Source of the DNA: Anaeromyxobacter diazotrophicus
GTDB taxonomy: Bacteria > Myxococcota > Myxococcia > Myxococcales > Anaeromyxobacteraceae
Direction: 5' to 3'
Assembly: GCF_013340205.1 (NCBI RefSeq)
Contig: NZ_BJTG01000001.1
Coordinates: 434,001-498,000, forward strand
DNA: 64,000 nt
In this document: in pieces, positions 17,666 to 25,981 of the stretch
How positions within the stretch are numbered: position 1 is the stretch's first letter
Layout: the number at the start of each line of letters is the position of its first letter
Position numbers and translations under genes: made by a program
Notes under the pieces: model-generated
The model's input: only the letters and a program-made list of their open reading frames with translations
The model's database searches: none
What the model was told of the DNA's origin: nothing

Positions 17666-18337
17666 GTGCCGGCAACTCCGAGAAGACAGCGCGGCTTCAC
17701 GCTGATCGAGGTCGCCGTCGTGCTCGCCATCGCCGCGGCGATGGTCACGATGGGATACCCGCTCGTACACCGCACCCGGCCGCGCGTCGAGCTCGCCGGG
17801 CTGGGCACCCAGCTCCACGCGTTGGTCCACCGCGCGCGGCAGGAGGCGCTCGCGCGTGGGAAGGACGTGGCGGTGATCTTCTACCCGGCGGCGACGACGT
17901 CCTCGGGGACAGGGCGCATCCTGGTCATCGCCGACGAGGCCGGCGGCTTCATGGGCGGAGCTGCTCCCGCGGGGAACCTGGACTACTGCACCACGCTGCC
18001 CAACCTGCACGGCGACACGCTGGACGCCATCGACCTCCCGCGGGGGGTGACGCTGTCCGCGCCGGCTCGCGCCCAGGCGTTCCCGTTTCCGTACAACCTG
18101 GCGCCAGCACCGGCCAACGGCTGCAGCTTCTGCACCGGGACGGTCCCCAGTGGCGGCGGCGCGCGAGGCGCGCTCCGCTTCGATGCCCGCGGCCGTGCCG
18201 CCTTCTTCGCCGACTGCGGAGTGGCGAGCGCCCTCCCCAACGGTGGGAGCGTCGCGCTCACGAACTCCGAGCTGGGCGGCTCCCGCGTCCTGACGGTACT
18301 GCCGTCGGGCGCCATTCGAACCTTCAGCGTGGAGTGA
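17666..18337 (+). CDS. fimT: Minor pilin, GspH/FimT family
   Basis: A 223-residue minor pilin with a short basic leader, cleavage after RRQRG, and mature FTLIEVAVVLAIAAAMVTMGYP with Glu5 present. The rest has the GspH/FimT arrangement, including the helix HALVHRARQEALARGKDVAVIF. It contains a CxxC pair near residue 152. The GTG start at 17666 has GGAGG six bases before it. It opens the fimT-pilV-pilW-pilX-pilY1 operon; its stop overlaps the pilV start as TGATG. The products form the tip or priming complex of the pilus. Confidence 0.85.
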   Translation: MPATPRRQRGFTLIEVAVVLAIAAAMVTMGYPLVHRTRPRVELAGLGTQLHALVHRARQEALARGKDVAVIFYPAATTSSGTGRILVIADEAGGFMGGAAPAGNLDYCTTLPNLHGDTLDAIDLPRGVTLSAPARAQAFPFPYNLAPAPANGCSFCTGTVPSGGGARGALRFDARGRAAFFADCGVASALPNGGSVALTNSELGGSRVLTVLPSGAIRTFSVE

Positions 18338-18870
18338 TGGTGGCCCCCATGCGCTCGCACCACCCCCACGGCTTCAGCCTCGTCGAGGTCACCATCGCGA
18401 TGGCCTTGCTCGTCATCGGCGCGGTGGGCGCGCTCGGCATCGCCAGCCAGAGCGTCAAGATGAACGAGGATGGACGGCGCATCACCCGAGCGGCCGCCCT
18501 CGCCCAGGATCTGGTGGCCAACATCAACCTCTGGGCGTACGACGACCCCCGGCTGACGAACGCCCTCCCCGCCAACGACACCGACCTCGGCGACGGTACG
18601 CTGGCCTTCGAGGCCGCCGGCGCACCACCGGCCGACCACGGCGAGGTGGATCTCACCGCCGGCGGCGCCGTGTGGCTGGGAGTCCCGCAGGCCGAGTTCG
18701 CGGCAGCCGGCTACGAGCGCTACTGGAACGTGTCGGAGAGCGACGACTGGAACGGCAACACCGTCCCCGACGCGAAGCGGATCGCGGTCATCGTCCGCTG
18801 GCCGCAGGGCGGTGGCTTCCGCCGGCTCGTCCTCTTCACCACCAAGGTCAACCCGGCGGACGCGCAATGA
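18337..18870 (+). CDS. pilV: Minor pilin PilV
   Basis: A 177-residue prepilin-like protein. The leader ends HPHG and the mature part begins FSLVEVTIAMALLVIGAVGALGI, with Glu5. The LLVIGAVGALG helix followed by the AAALAQDLVANINLW segment matches the PilV/type IV pilus modification family. ATG 18337 overlaps the fimT stop; a second ATG at 18349 would also leave a full leader. Its stop overlaps the pilW start (ATGA). It has two N-X-S/T sites (NDT and NVS). Confidence 0.85.
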   Translation: MVAPMRSHHPHGFSLVEVTIAMALLVIGAVGALGIASQSVKMNEDGRRITRAAALAQDLVANINLWAYDDPRLTNALPANDTDLGDGTLAFEAAGAPPADHGEVDLTAGGAVWLGVPQAEFAAAGYERYWNVSESDDWNGNTVPDAKRIAVIVRWPQGGGFRRLVLFTTKVNPADAQ

Positions 18871-20105
18871 AGATCCCGAGCGCACGCGGCTTCACCCTCG
18901 TCGAGCTGATGGTGGCGTCGCTGGTCGGCGTCATCGTGGTCGGGGGGGCGGTCGTCCTGATGATCAACCAGCAGCGGGCCTTCGCCGCAGGCGCGGACGA
19001 CCGCGCGTTGCAGGAGGCGGGACGGCTCGCCCTGGAGGACATCTCGAACAACCTGCGCATGGCCGGCTACGGCATCGATCCCGCCATGGCCTTCGATTTC
19101 GGGAAGATGGACAACGCCCCGATGGATCGCGCTCCCGGTGGCACGCTGGTGACCATCACGGGCCAGTCCTGCGCGACGCCCGTCACGTGCCGTGACAGCG
19201 CCACCCGTCCGGACGAGCTCGTCTTCCTGGCCCGGGACGCCTTCTTCAACCACGCGGTCGCCGCGGCCCCAACCACCACCGAGGTGAAGATCCAGGGCCC
19301 GCTCAACGTGCCGCTTCACAAGGGTCAGATCCTGCAGCTCGCCTGCTACACGGGCACGCTCGACTGGGCGTACGTCACGGTGGACGCCGAGGTCCCGGTG
19401 AAGACCTCGACCGGCGCGATCTCCGTCGCGGTGGGCAGCCACACCGGAACCGACTTCCCCTTCCAGAACGACTGGCTGCTGCGCCCCTGTTTCCAGGACG
19501 GCGCCGTCGCGGCGCTCAAGGTCGACAGGTTCCGGTACTTCGTCGGCACCTACGACGCGGCGGGAGCGGTCCAGACCTGGGGCGCGGCGGGGGCGCGGCC
19601 TTTCCTGATGCTGGATCAGGGGCTGGTCGACGCGAGCGGGACACCGATCCTGACCGTCGCAGCGCCGGACGTGGAGGATCTGCAGGTCTCGTACCTCTTC
19701 CCCGCCGCGACGGCGCCGGCGCTGGGCAGCGTCCCCGCCGTGGCGGGCACCCCGCTCGCCAATGCGGCCGGCGGGATCGAACTCGCGCCCGCGGCTGGCA
19801 TCCCCAGCTATGGGACCGCCCGCACCGACCCCTCGCGGTTCACCAATCACCCCGCCAACATCAGAGGCGTGCGCGTCGCGGTCGTGATCCGCTCGGCCGA
19901 GAAGCGCACCACCCTGGGCTCGTTGCAGGACAACCAGCTCCCCGCCGCAGGGAACCGCAGCGCGCTGACCGCGCCCGAGACCGGCTACCGGCACCTGCTG
20001 TTCGAGGCCACCACCCTGACGCGCAACCTCGACGCGCGCACGCCGTACATCCCGGTCCTTTCCACGGCGGCGGGCACCGACAACCTGAACGTGGGCGGCG
20101 GGTAG
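18867..20105 (+). CDS. pilW: Minor pilin PilW
   Basis: A 412-residue minor pilin. The leader MKIPSARG is followed by FTLVELMVASLVGVIVVGGAVVLM, with Glu5, and then the PilW-typical helix DRALQEAGRLALEDISNNLRMAGYG. The long C-terminal part has a CATPVTC loop and several beta-rich segments. PilW works with PilV, PilX, FimT and PilY1 to prime assembly. It is translationally coupled to pilV. Length is somewhat above the 270-350 usual for PilW. Confidence 0.87.
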   Translation: MKIPSARGFTLVELMVASLVGVIVVGGAVVLMINQQRAFAAGADDRALQEAGRLALEDISNNLRMAGYGIDPAMAFDFGKMDNAPMDRAPGGTLVTITGQSCATPVTCRDSATRPDELVFLARDAFFNHAVAAAPTTTEVKIQGPLNVPLHKGQILQLACYTGTLDWAYVTVDAEVPVKTSTGAISVAVGSHTGTDFPFQNDWLLRPCFQDGAVAALKVDRFRYFVGTYDAAGAVQTWGAAGARPFLMLDQGLVDASGTPILTVAAPDVEDLQVSYLFPAATAPALGSVPAVAGTPLANAAGGIELAPAAGIPSYGTARTDPSRFTNHPANIRGVRVAVVIRSAEKRTTLGSLQDNQLPAAGNRSALTAPETGYRHLLFEATTLTRNLDARTPYIPVLSTAAGTDNLNVGGG

Positions 20106-20118
20106 GCCCGAGGCTTCC

Positions 20119-20598
20119 ATGACAAGTCGATCCCAGCACGGCAGCGCCCTGCTCTTCACGCTTCTCGTGATGACCGCCATCCTTGCGGTCGCGGTCGCGA
20201 TGATCCGCTACTCCGCCCTGGAGCTCTCGGCCTCGACGGCTGGCCGCAAGCAGCAGGAGCTCGTCGCGTGCGCCGAGGCGGGACGCACGCTCCTGCTGAG
20301 CAAGTTCAAGCTGCTGGGGGCACCCGTCACCGAGGTCCTGCCGCTCAACGTGGCGCTGGACAGCAGGACCCAGCTCGCGGCTGGCCACTATGACGGGGCC
20401 AGCGTCGTCCAGGTGAGTCCACTCCCGGCCTGGGCGGCCGGTCCGACGAAGCCCAGCACGGCGAACTGGCGCATCCAGGCGCAGAGCCTGGGCGGAACGC
20501 CGTACAAGGTCGTCGTCCACTGTCAGGTGGGAGGGGATGGCACGCCCACCAGCGGGCGCCAGCTCGAGGTGGAGTTCGGCATCCGGTTCGGGCTCTAG
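20119..20598 (+). CDS. pilX: Minor pilin PilX-like
   Basis: A 159-residue protein whose N-terminus (SRSQHG, then SALLFTLLVMTAILAVAVAMI) matches the PilX N-terminal family: cleavage after Gly, a hydrophobic helix, and no Glu at mature position 5. The helix continues through SALELSASTAGRKQQELVACAEAGRTLLL. It is shorter and less conserved than pseudomonad PilX, so the assignment also uses its position between pilW and pilY1. Confidence 0.75.
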   Translation: MTSRSQHGSALLFTLLVMTAILAVAVAMIRYSALELSASTAGRKQQELVACAEAGRTLLLSKFKLLGAPVTEVLPLNVALDSRTQLAAGHYDGASVVQVSPLPAWAAGPTKPSTANWRIQAQSLGGTPYKVVVHCQVGGDGTPTSGRQLEVEFGIRFGL

Positions 20599-20611
20599 GC
20601 GAGGGAAGATC

Positions 20612-23600
20612 ATGCGCAAGAACACCATCGGACTCGTCCCGCTCGCCCTGCTGGCGCTGGCACTCCTCCCGCTCCAGGCCGACAGCGTCCAGCCCGACTG
20701 CTTCAACCCCACGACGTCCCTCGCCAGCACGGTTCGCGGCCCGACCGCCGGGGACGAGCAGTTCTTCACGCTGCCGGTGGGGCCGTCCAACGTCATGTTC
20801 ATCCTCGACTCCTCGGGGTCGATGAAGACGCTCCCGCAGTGCGGGGACAACATCACCAGCGCCTGGGGGGACAGCTCCGGTCCGGCCACCTGCCAGTGGC
20901 CGACCTCGCTGAGCATCCCGAGTTCGGCCGGCGTGACTGGCACCTGTGACGTGAGCGCCGAGTCGGAGCTCGCCTGGATGCAGAGCTACGTGCCGCAGGC
21001 GGCGGTCTACGACCCTGGCCACGGCCTCGCCTCGAGCGGCCTCGATGACCGGCCGACCTGGGGCAGCACGTGCACCGGCAACGCCTGCCTGTTCCAGGGA
21101 GACCAGATCTACTCGTTCAACTCGTGGACCGAGACCTCCGCGACGCCGAAGACGAGCTGCAACACGAGCGCAGGCGGCACCACGGTGACCCCGGACGACG
21201 CCGCCTGCCGCCTGTGCCTCTTCGGCAACTCCACCACGCCGGCGAAGGGATTCTACTTCTACTCCTACAGGACCTCGGGCGGCAGCACTGGTCGTTACCT
21301 CGTGTTCAGCGGCGCCTGGCTGAACGCCAACCCACCGAAGTTCATGGCGGCCCGCAAGGCGATCAAGGACACGGTGTGGATCGACCCGGCTCACCCAAAC
21401 GCGACCGACACGATCCGATTTGGCCTCTCCATCCTTGGCCCTGAGATCATCGTTCCGCTCGGCCCAGACAAGCCGAACACCTATCCGCGGTCGGCGACGG
21501 CGTTCACGCAGGCGCGGCAGTACATGCTCGATTCTCTCAACCGCAAGCTCACCGGCGTGCCGAGCTTCATGAGCGGCTCGACACCGATGGCCTCGACGCT
21601 CTTCGGCGTCGGTCAGTACTTCTCCTCGTCGGGCCTCTACACCCAGGCGTTCGGCTCCACCTTCGAGTCGAGTACCCTCTCGCAGAGCTCCGCGGGAGCC
21701 GTGAACGCCCCATGGGCGACGAGCAACTCCAACCAGTGCTCGATCTGCTGGGGGTGCCAGCAGAACAACATCATCATCGTCACCGACGGCTCGCCCAACT
21801 CCGAGAACGCGCTGCCGGCCGTCATCAAGGCTTATGACGACGGCACCTACAAGAGCAGCAACAACTGCGGCCCGGGGGACTCTTGCCAGACCGGCGTGCC
21901 GGCGACCTGCCCCAGGCTGACGACGGTGAACGCGACCAACGGCCCGAACGCGACCAATGTGATCGCCACGAATGGCCCGAACGCCACGAGGAAGAACGCG
22001 AGCGACTTCGGCGTCGCCGCCATCTGCGCCAAGAACGCGCAAAACAAGCTCCGCTGCGGGAGCACCAGCACGTCTTGCTCGAAGGCCGGTGACCCCTGCT
22101 ACCAGTGCCCCAACGGCTCGATGAGCGCGAGCGACACCCAATGCTCCGGATACTTCTGCGCGGGCAGCACGACCGCTCAGTCAGGCGCGACCCCGGCCTG
22201 CTACGCCACCTGCCCCGGTGACACGACGCATTACGCGAGCGGCTACATCTGCTACTCCACGTGTCCCGACGGCTCCAAGCACCCGGCGAACTACGGCGCC
22301 TGCTACTCGACCTGTCCTGGCGACACCACCCAGTACCCGCCCAACCACGGCGCCTGCTACACGACCTGCGCCGGAGACACGACTCACCACCCGGCTGGCT
22401 ACACCTGCCCTTGCACCTGCTCCGGCGATTCCGGCACCTACACGGCCGGCCAGATCTGCCCGACCAGCATGTGCTGCAGCCCGAGCGATTCTGCCTCCAA
22501 CCCACCTACCTCCCTCCCGCGCATCGCCTCGTGGCTGCACTCGAACGACCTCCGCACCGACCTGTCGGTGGCCAACCCCCAGACGGTGACGACCTTCACC
22601 ATCAGCTTCGGGCTGGAGGTCCCGCCTCCGCCCACGGTGAACAAGGCGGTGCAGCTCCTCAAGGCCACGGCCAACATGGGCAATGGCAAGTTCAGCAACG
22701 CCCCCGACGCGAAGGGCCTGCTGGACGCGGTCACCTCGGCGGTGAACAACATCGTGGAGCGCGCCAACTCCTTCAGCGCCCCCGCCGCGGCGTCGCTCTC
22801 CACCCTTCGGTCGGTGGCGGTCGAGGCCGTGCTCACCCGCTTCAAGCCCAACGACACGGCCACCTGGGAGGGCCACGTCTACCAGGGCATGCTCTTCGAC
22901 GAGTTCCTGAACGGCTGCGATCCGACCAAGGGTCCGGCGGCCGCCGACCAGCCCCAGGTGACCTGCGGGAACAAGACCATCTCGGCCAACTTCGACGGCA
23001 ACGCCACCGCCGCCGGCACCGCGGATTGTACCGGGGTCTTCCTGGTCGACGCCGATTGCGACGAGGTGACCGAGGATCCCAAGACCGGCGCGTTCCTCAA
23101 GAAAGGGCAAGGGACGACGCCGGCCAACATGTTCTGGGACGCCGGCTTCGTCCTCTCGAACCCCACCTACCCCGCCGGCGATCCCAAGGCCGGGCAGGCG
23201 GTCCCCGGGTACAAGAGCGCCGACAACCGCACCATCTACTCGGTGCTGGACGGGGCCATCAAGCCGTTCAACACCGCCAACGCCTCCGTCTTCGCGCCGT
23301 ACATGAGCCTCACCCCGGCGTGGTGCTCGCAGCAGCTCCAGCTGTGGGGGATCTGCGGGACCTCGCCGCTCCCGGCCTGCACCTCGGTCGTGAACCAGTG
23401 CGCGACGGCGATCGTCAACTTCGTCCACGGCTGGGATCTGACGGACATCGACGGCGACGGCTGTGGCGCCCCCGGCCGGCAGTCCAACGCAACCTCCTGC
23501 CCGAGCGGCGCGGACGGCGAGCAGCGCGATCGCGCCAACGACGCCCGCACCGGCACGCCCGTGTTCTGGAAGCTGGGCGACATCTTCCACTCCGCGCCGG

Positions 23601-25948
23601 TGGTGGTCCGGCCGCCCCGGGACGAGTACTCGTGCGCCACCGGCTTCGAGAACCAGTGCACGGCCACCATCTTCAGCCCGAGCTCCCTCTCCAGCCAGAC
23701 GAAGATCGTGAACACCTACCAGGGCCTCGGGAGCCAGCAGGTGGACGCCTACGAGGCCTACCGCCTGGCGAAGGTCGACCGACAGCAGCTGGTGCTCGTA
23801 GGCTCCAACGACGGCATGCTCCACGCCTTCGACGCAGGCAGCCCCGATCCCGCCCAGCCCACGCGCAACGCGCTCGGCGTGCGGCCTTACACCCGCGGCA
23901 CGGGGGAGGAGGTCTGGGCGTTCATCCCGCCCGACCTGCTCCCGCGCCTCAAGGACCTGACGCAGGCGCACCAGTACATGGTGGATGGCAACGTCATGGT
24001 GAAGGACGTGTGGGTGGACGGGAGCGCGGCCGATCCCGCGGTGACCTCCGCACACGACAACGTCAAGCAGTACGCCCCCGGCTCGGAGGAGTTCCACACG
24101 GTCGCGGTGATCACCGAGCGTTCGGGCGGCACGCAGTACACGGCGCTCGACATCACGGATGTCTCCAGTCCCAAGTTCCTGTGGGCGTTCCCGCCGCCCG
24201 GCTCGGATGACACGCGCTACATGGGCCAGAGCTGGACCGACTTCGCGCCCGGTCCGCCCCCCATCGGCCCCGTGCGCATGGCGCTGGGGAGCGGCGTCCC
24301 CGATCCCACCACCCGGAACTTCGAGGAGCGGTGGATCGTCTTCATCAACGGAGGGTACGATCCGACGCTGACCCGGGGCCGCGCAGTGTGGATGGTCGAC
24401 GTCTGGACAGGGAAGGTCGTCTGGCGGTTCACGGATGACGACTTCAAGTCGGTCATGAGCTACGGGAGCGGCACCAGCATGTTCCCGGTCACCGCCACGG
24501 TCGGCGCCGTCGACATCGGCGACCCCAGCCGTGCCACCTCCGATCACGACGGGTTCTTCGACACCGCCACCTGGGGTGACCTCGGGGGCAGCCTCTTCGT
24601 CGCCCGCTTCTGGAGCCCCGGGGTCCTCGATGACACGACGAAGCGCGTCGGGAACTGGTACGCCGCACGCACGTTCGAGCAGCAGCGTCTCTCCAGCGAC
24701 CTCCAGAACGTCGCCGGGCGCTCTCCGTTCTTCTTCATGGCGGACAACGTCTTCGACGAGACCACCCACACCCTTCGAACCGCGCTCGGCTCCGGCAACC
24801 GCGCCCGCAGCATGACCATCGGGAACGAGTGCACGCCGGACAACCTCCTCGGCTGCTGCGCCGCGGGATGCACGACCGTCCAGGCGACCTTCAGCGACGC
24901 CTTCGGGACCTGCACGCGGAGCGGGGAGTTCCGCTGCGCCTCCGGGATGCTCCAGCTCGATCCCACCAGCAGCAGCTGCGGCGCGCCGCTCGCGTGCGGC
25001 AGCTTCACCACCACCGCCACGCTCCAGCTCATCTGCCCCGGCGCGTCCCCTCCGACCCTCACCGCTCAGCTCACCTGCGACCAGAACGGCGTGTGCCAGC
25101 CCTCCACCAACCTGGGCACCAACAGCGTTGGCACGATGCCGGCCGCGTCCACGAAGTCGCGCTTCTACGGCGTCTGGTCGTTCGGCGGAACGGCGGGGAA
25201 GATGTTCGACGTCGCGACGTCGTCGAACGTCAAGAACGAGGTGAAGGCCTTCGAGAAGAACCGCTTCACGGACGTCGCGTACGCCGGCTGCACCGGGCCG
25301 ACGGGCGGCACGTGCAAGCTCGTGGACGTGACGCAGGCGGTCGCGACCTACAACCCCGCCAGCCCGCTCCTCAGCTCCGTGAGCTGCGCCTCGGGGACGA
25401 CCTGCCAGGCCACCAGCGGGGACGCCGGCTGGTATTACGAGTACGGCGACCGCTGTCCGCTGGCGAGCTGCGACCCCGCGCCGCCGTGGTACGACGAGAA
25501 GACCGGCGCCCCGGCGTCGACCATCCTCGGCTGCACGTCCTGGGGCAGCTTCCGGCCGATCGGCGCGTCGACGAGCGGCACCGATCCGTGCACCAGCACG
25601 GCGGGGACGCCGCAGACCTACGGCTACATGGCCGACTACATGACCGGCGCGCCCACGGCGGCGTGCGGATACCAGTATTCGACGGACACCACCCACGCCT
25701 ACGTCCGCGCCGTCCAGCGAGACACCATCGCTGCGCCGAACCCCCCGACCATCCGCGTGGTGGTGGGCGCCTCGGGGGTGCGGTACCAGGGGCTCGAATT
25801 CCCTCCTGGCGGATCGGGCGGCATGGTCACGCCGACGAACTACGGCACGCGGACCGACACCGCCGAGATGATGTACTGGCTGGAGGTCCCGCGGGATCTC
25901 CACGACTGCCGCCATAACGCGGCGGCGGCTGCCACCACCTGCGAGTGA
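20612..25948 (+). CDS. pilY1: Pilus tip adhesin/assembly protein PilY1
   Basis: A 1778-residue exported protein; PilY1 proteins are usually 1000-1200. A signal peptide (about 1-24) precedes a von Willebrand A domain with MIDAS motif DSSGSMK and a later TDGSPN loop. An Asn-rich segment (about 439-464) with four N-X-S/T sites and an array of cysteine-rich repeats (about 530-622) sit inside or after it. The C-terminal half is the PilY1/PilC beta-propeller, with VGSNDGMLHAFDAG, VWRFTDDD and the Ca-binding loop SDHDGFFDTATWGDLGG. GAGGGA lies a few bases before the ATG at 20612. It ends the minor-pilin operon. In other species it sits at the pilus tip, promotes extension and binds surfaces. At least fifteen sequons occur in the first 1000 residues. 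Confidence 0.93.
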   Translation: MRKNTIGLVPLALLALALLPLQADSVQPDCFNPTTSLASTVRGPTAGDEQFFTLPVGPSNVMFILDSSGSMKTLPQCGDNITSAWGDSSGPATCQWPTSLSIPSSAGVTGTCDVSAESELAWMQSYVPQAAVYDPGHGLASSGLDDRPTWGSTCTGNACLFQGDQIYSFNSWTETSATPKTSCNTSAGGTTVTPDDAACRLCLFGNSTTPAKGFYFYSYRTSGGSTGRYLVFSGAWLNANPPKFMAARKAIKDTVWIDPAHPNATDTIRFGLSILGPEIIVPLGPDKPNTYPRSATAFTQARQYMLDSLNRKLTGVPSFMSGSTPMASTLFGVGQYFSSSGLYTQAFGSTFESSTLSQSSAGAVNAPWATSNSNQCSICWGCQQNNIIIVTDGSPNSENALPAVIKAYDDGTYKSSNNCGPGDSCQTGVPATCPRLTTVNATNGPNATNVIATNGPNATRKNASDFGVAAICAKNAQNKLRCGSTSTSCSKAGDPCYQCPNGSMSASDTQCSGYFCAGSTTAQSGATPACYATCPGDTTHYASGYICYSTCPDGSKHPANYGACYSTCPGDTTQYPPNHGACYTTCAGDTTHHPAGYTCPCTCSGDSGTYTAGQICPTSMCCSPSDSASNPPTSLPRIASWLHSNDLRTDLSVANPQTVTTFTISFGLEVPPPPTVNKAVQLLKATANMGNGKFSNAPDAKGLLDAVTSAVNNIVERANSFSAPAAASLSTLRSVAVEAVLTRFKPNDTATWEGHVYQGMLFDEFLNGCDPTKGPAAADQPQVTCGNKTISANFDGNATAAGTADCTGVFLVDADCDEVTEDPKTGAFLKKGQGTTPANMFWDAGFVLSNPTYPAGDPKAGQAVPGYKSADNRTIYSVLDGAIKPFNTANASVFAPYMSLTPAWCSQQLQLWGICGTSPLPACTSVVNQCATAIVNFVHGWDLTDIDGDGCGAPGRQSNATSCPSGADGEQRDRANDARTGTPVFWKLGDIFHSAPVVVRPPRDEYSCATGFENQCTATIFSPSSLSSQTKIVNTYQGLGSQQVDAYEAYRLAKVDRQQLVLVGSNDGMLHAFDAGSPDPAQPTRNALGVRPYTRGTGEEVWAFIPPDLLPRLKDLTQAHQYMVDGNVMVKDVWVDGSAADPAVTSAHDNVKQYAPGSEEFHTVAVITERSGGTQYTALDITDVSSPKFLWAFPPPGSDDTRYMGQSWTDFAPGPPPIGPVRMALGSGVPDPTTRNFEERWIVFINGGYDPTLTRGRAVWMVDVWTGKVVWRFTDDDFKSVMSYGSGTSMFPVTATVGAVDIGDPSRATSDHDGFFDTATWGDLGGSLFVARFWSPGVLDDTTKRVGNWYAARTFEQQRLSSDLQNVAGRSPFFFMADNVFDETTHTLRTALGSGNRARSMTIGNECTPDNLLGCCAAGCTTVQATFSDAFGTCTRSGEFRCASGMLQLDPTSSSCGAPLACGSFTTTATLQLICPGASPPTLTAQLTCDQNGVCQPSTNLGTNSVGTMPAASTKSRFYGVWSFGGTAGKMFDVATSSNVKNEVKAFEKNRFTDVAYAGCTGPTGGTCKLVDVTQAVATYNPASPLLSSVSCASGTTCQATSGDAGWYYEYGDRCPLASCDPAPPWYDEKTGAPASTILGCTSWGSFRPIGASTSGTDPCTSTAGTPQTYGYMADYMTGAPTAACGYQYSTDTTHAYVRAVQRDTIAAPNPPTIRVVVGASGVRYQGLEFPPGGSGGMVTPTNYGTRTDTAEMMYWLEVPRDLHDCRHNAAAAATTCE
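21929..22003 (+). repeat. Sequon-rich NATNGPNAT repeat in pilY1
   Basis: Encodes residues 440-464 of PilY1, where NATNGPNAT is followed after three residues by ATNGPNAT and then KNAS. Asn440, 446, 457 and 462 are all in N-A-T/S sites. The DNA copies differ by synonymous changes, so the repeat is not brand new. Confidence 0.7.
22199..22477 (+). repeat. Cysteine-rich tandem repeats in pilY1
   Basis: Codes for about five imperfect 17-18-residue repeats (PilY1 residues 530-622) with the pattern C-Y-x-T-C-P-G-D-T-T, four variable residues, then G-Y/A. They end in a double cysteine. The DNA copies share CGACACCAC-like segments. The repeats resemble disulfide-stacked extracellular stalks or adhesin modules; I do not recognise a named family. 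Confidence 0.75.
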
Positions 25949-25953
25949 AGCGC

Positions 25954-25981
25954 CGGCGGGGGGCCCTACGGGCCCCCGCCG
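25954..25981. terminator. Bidirectional hairpin between pilY1 and pilR
   Basis: CGGCGGGGGGCCC (25954-25966) and GGGCCCCCGCCG (25970-25981) pair with one bulged G around a TAC loop, in the gap between the convergent genes and overlapping the pilR stop. There is no T-run, so it may act with Rho or as a processing stop. Confidence 0.5.

Noticed and set aside
21929-22477. CRISPR array or mobile element in the pilY1 repeats
   Set aside because: The repeats are in frame, degenerate at codon level and encode a continuous protein; there are no unique spacers or cas genes.
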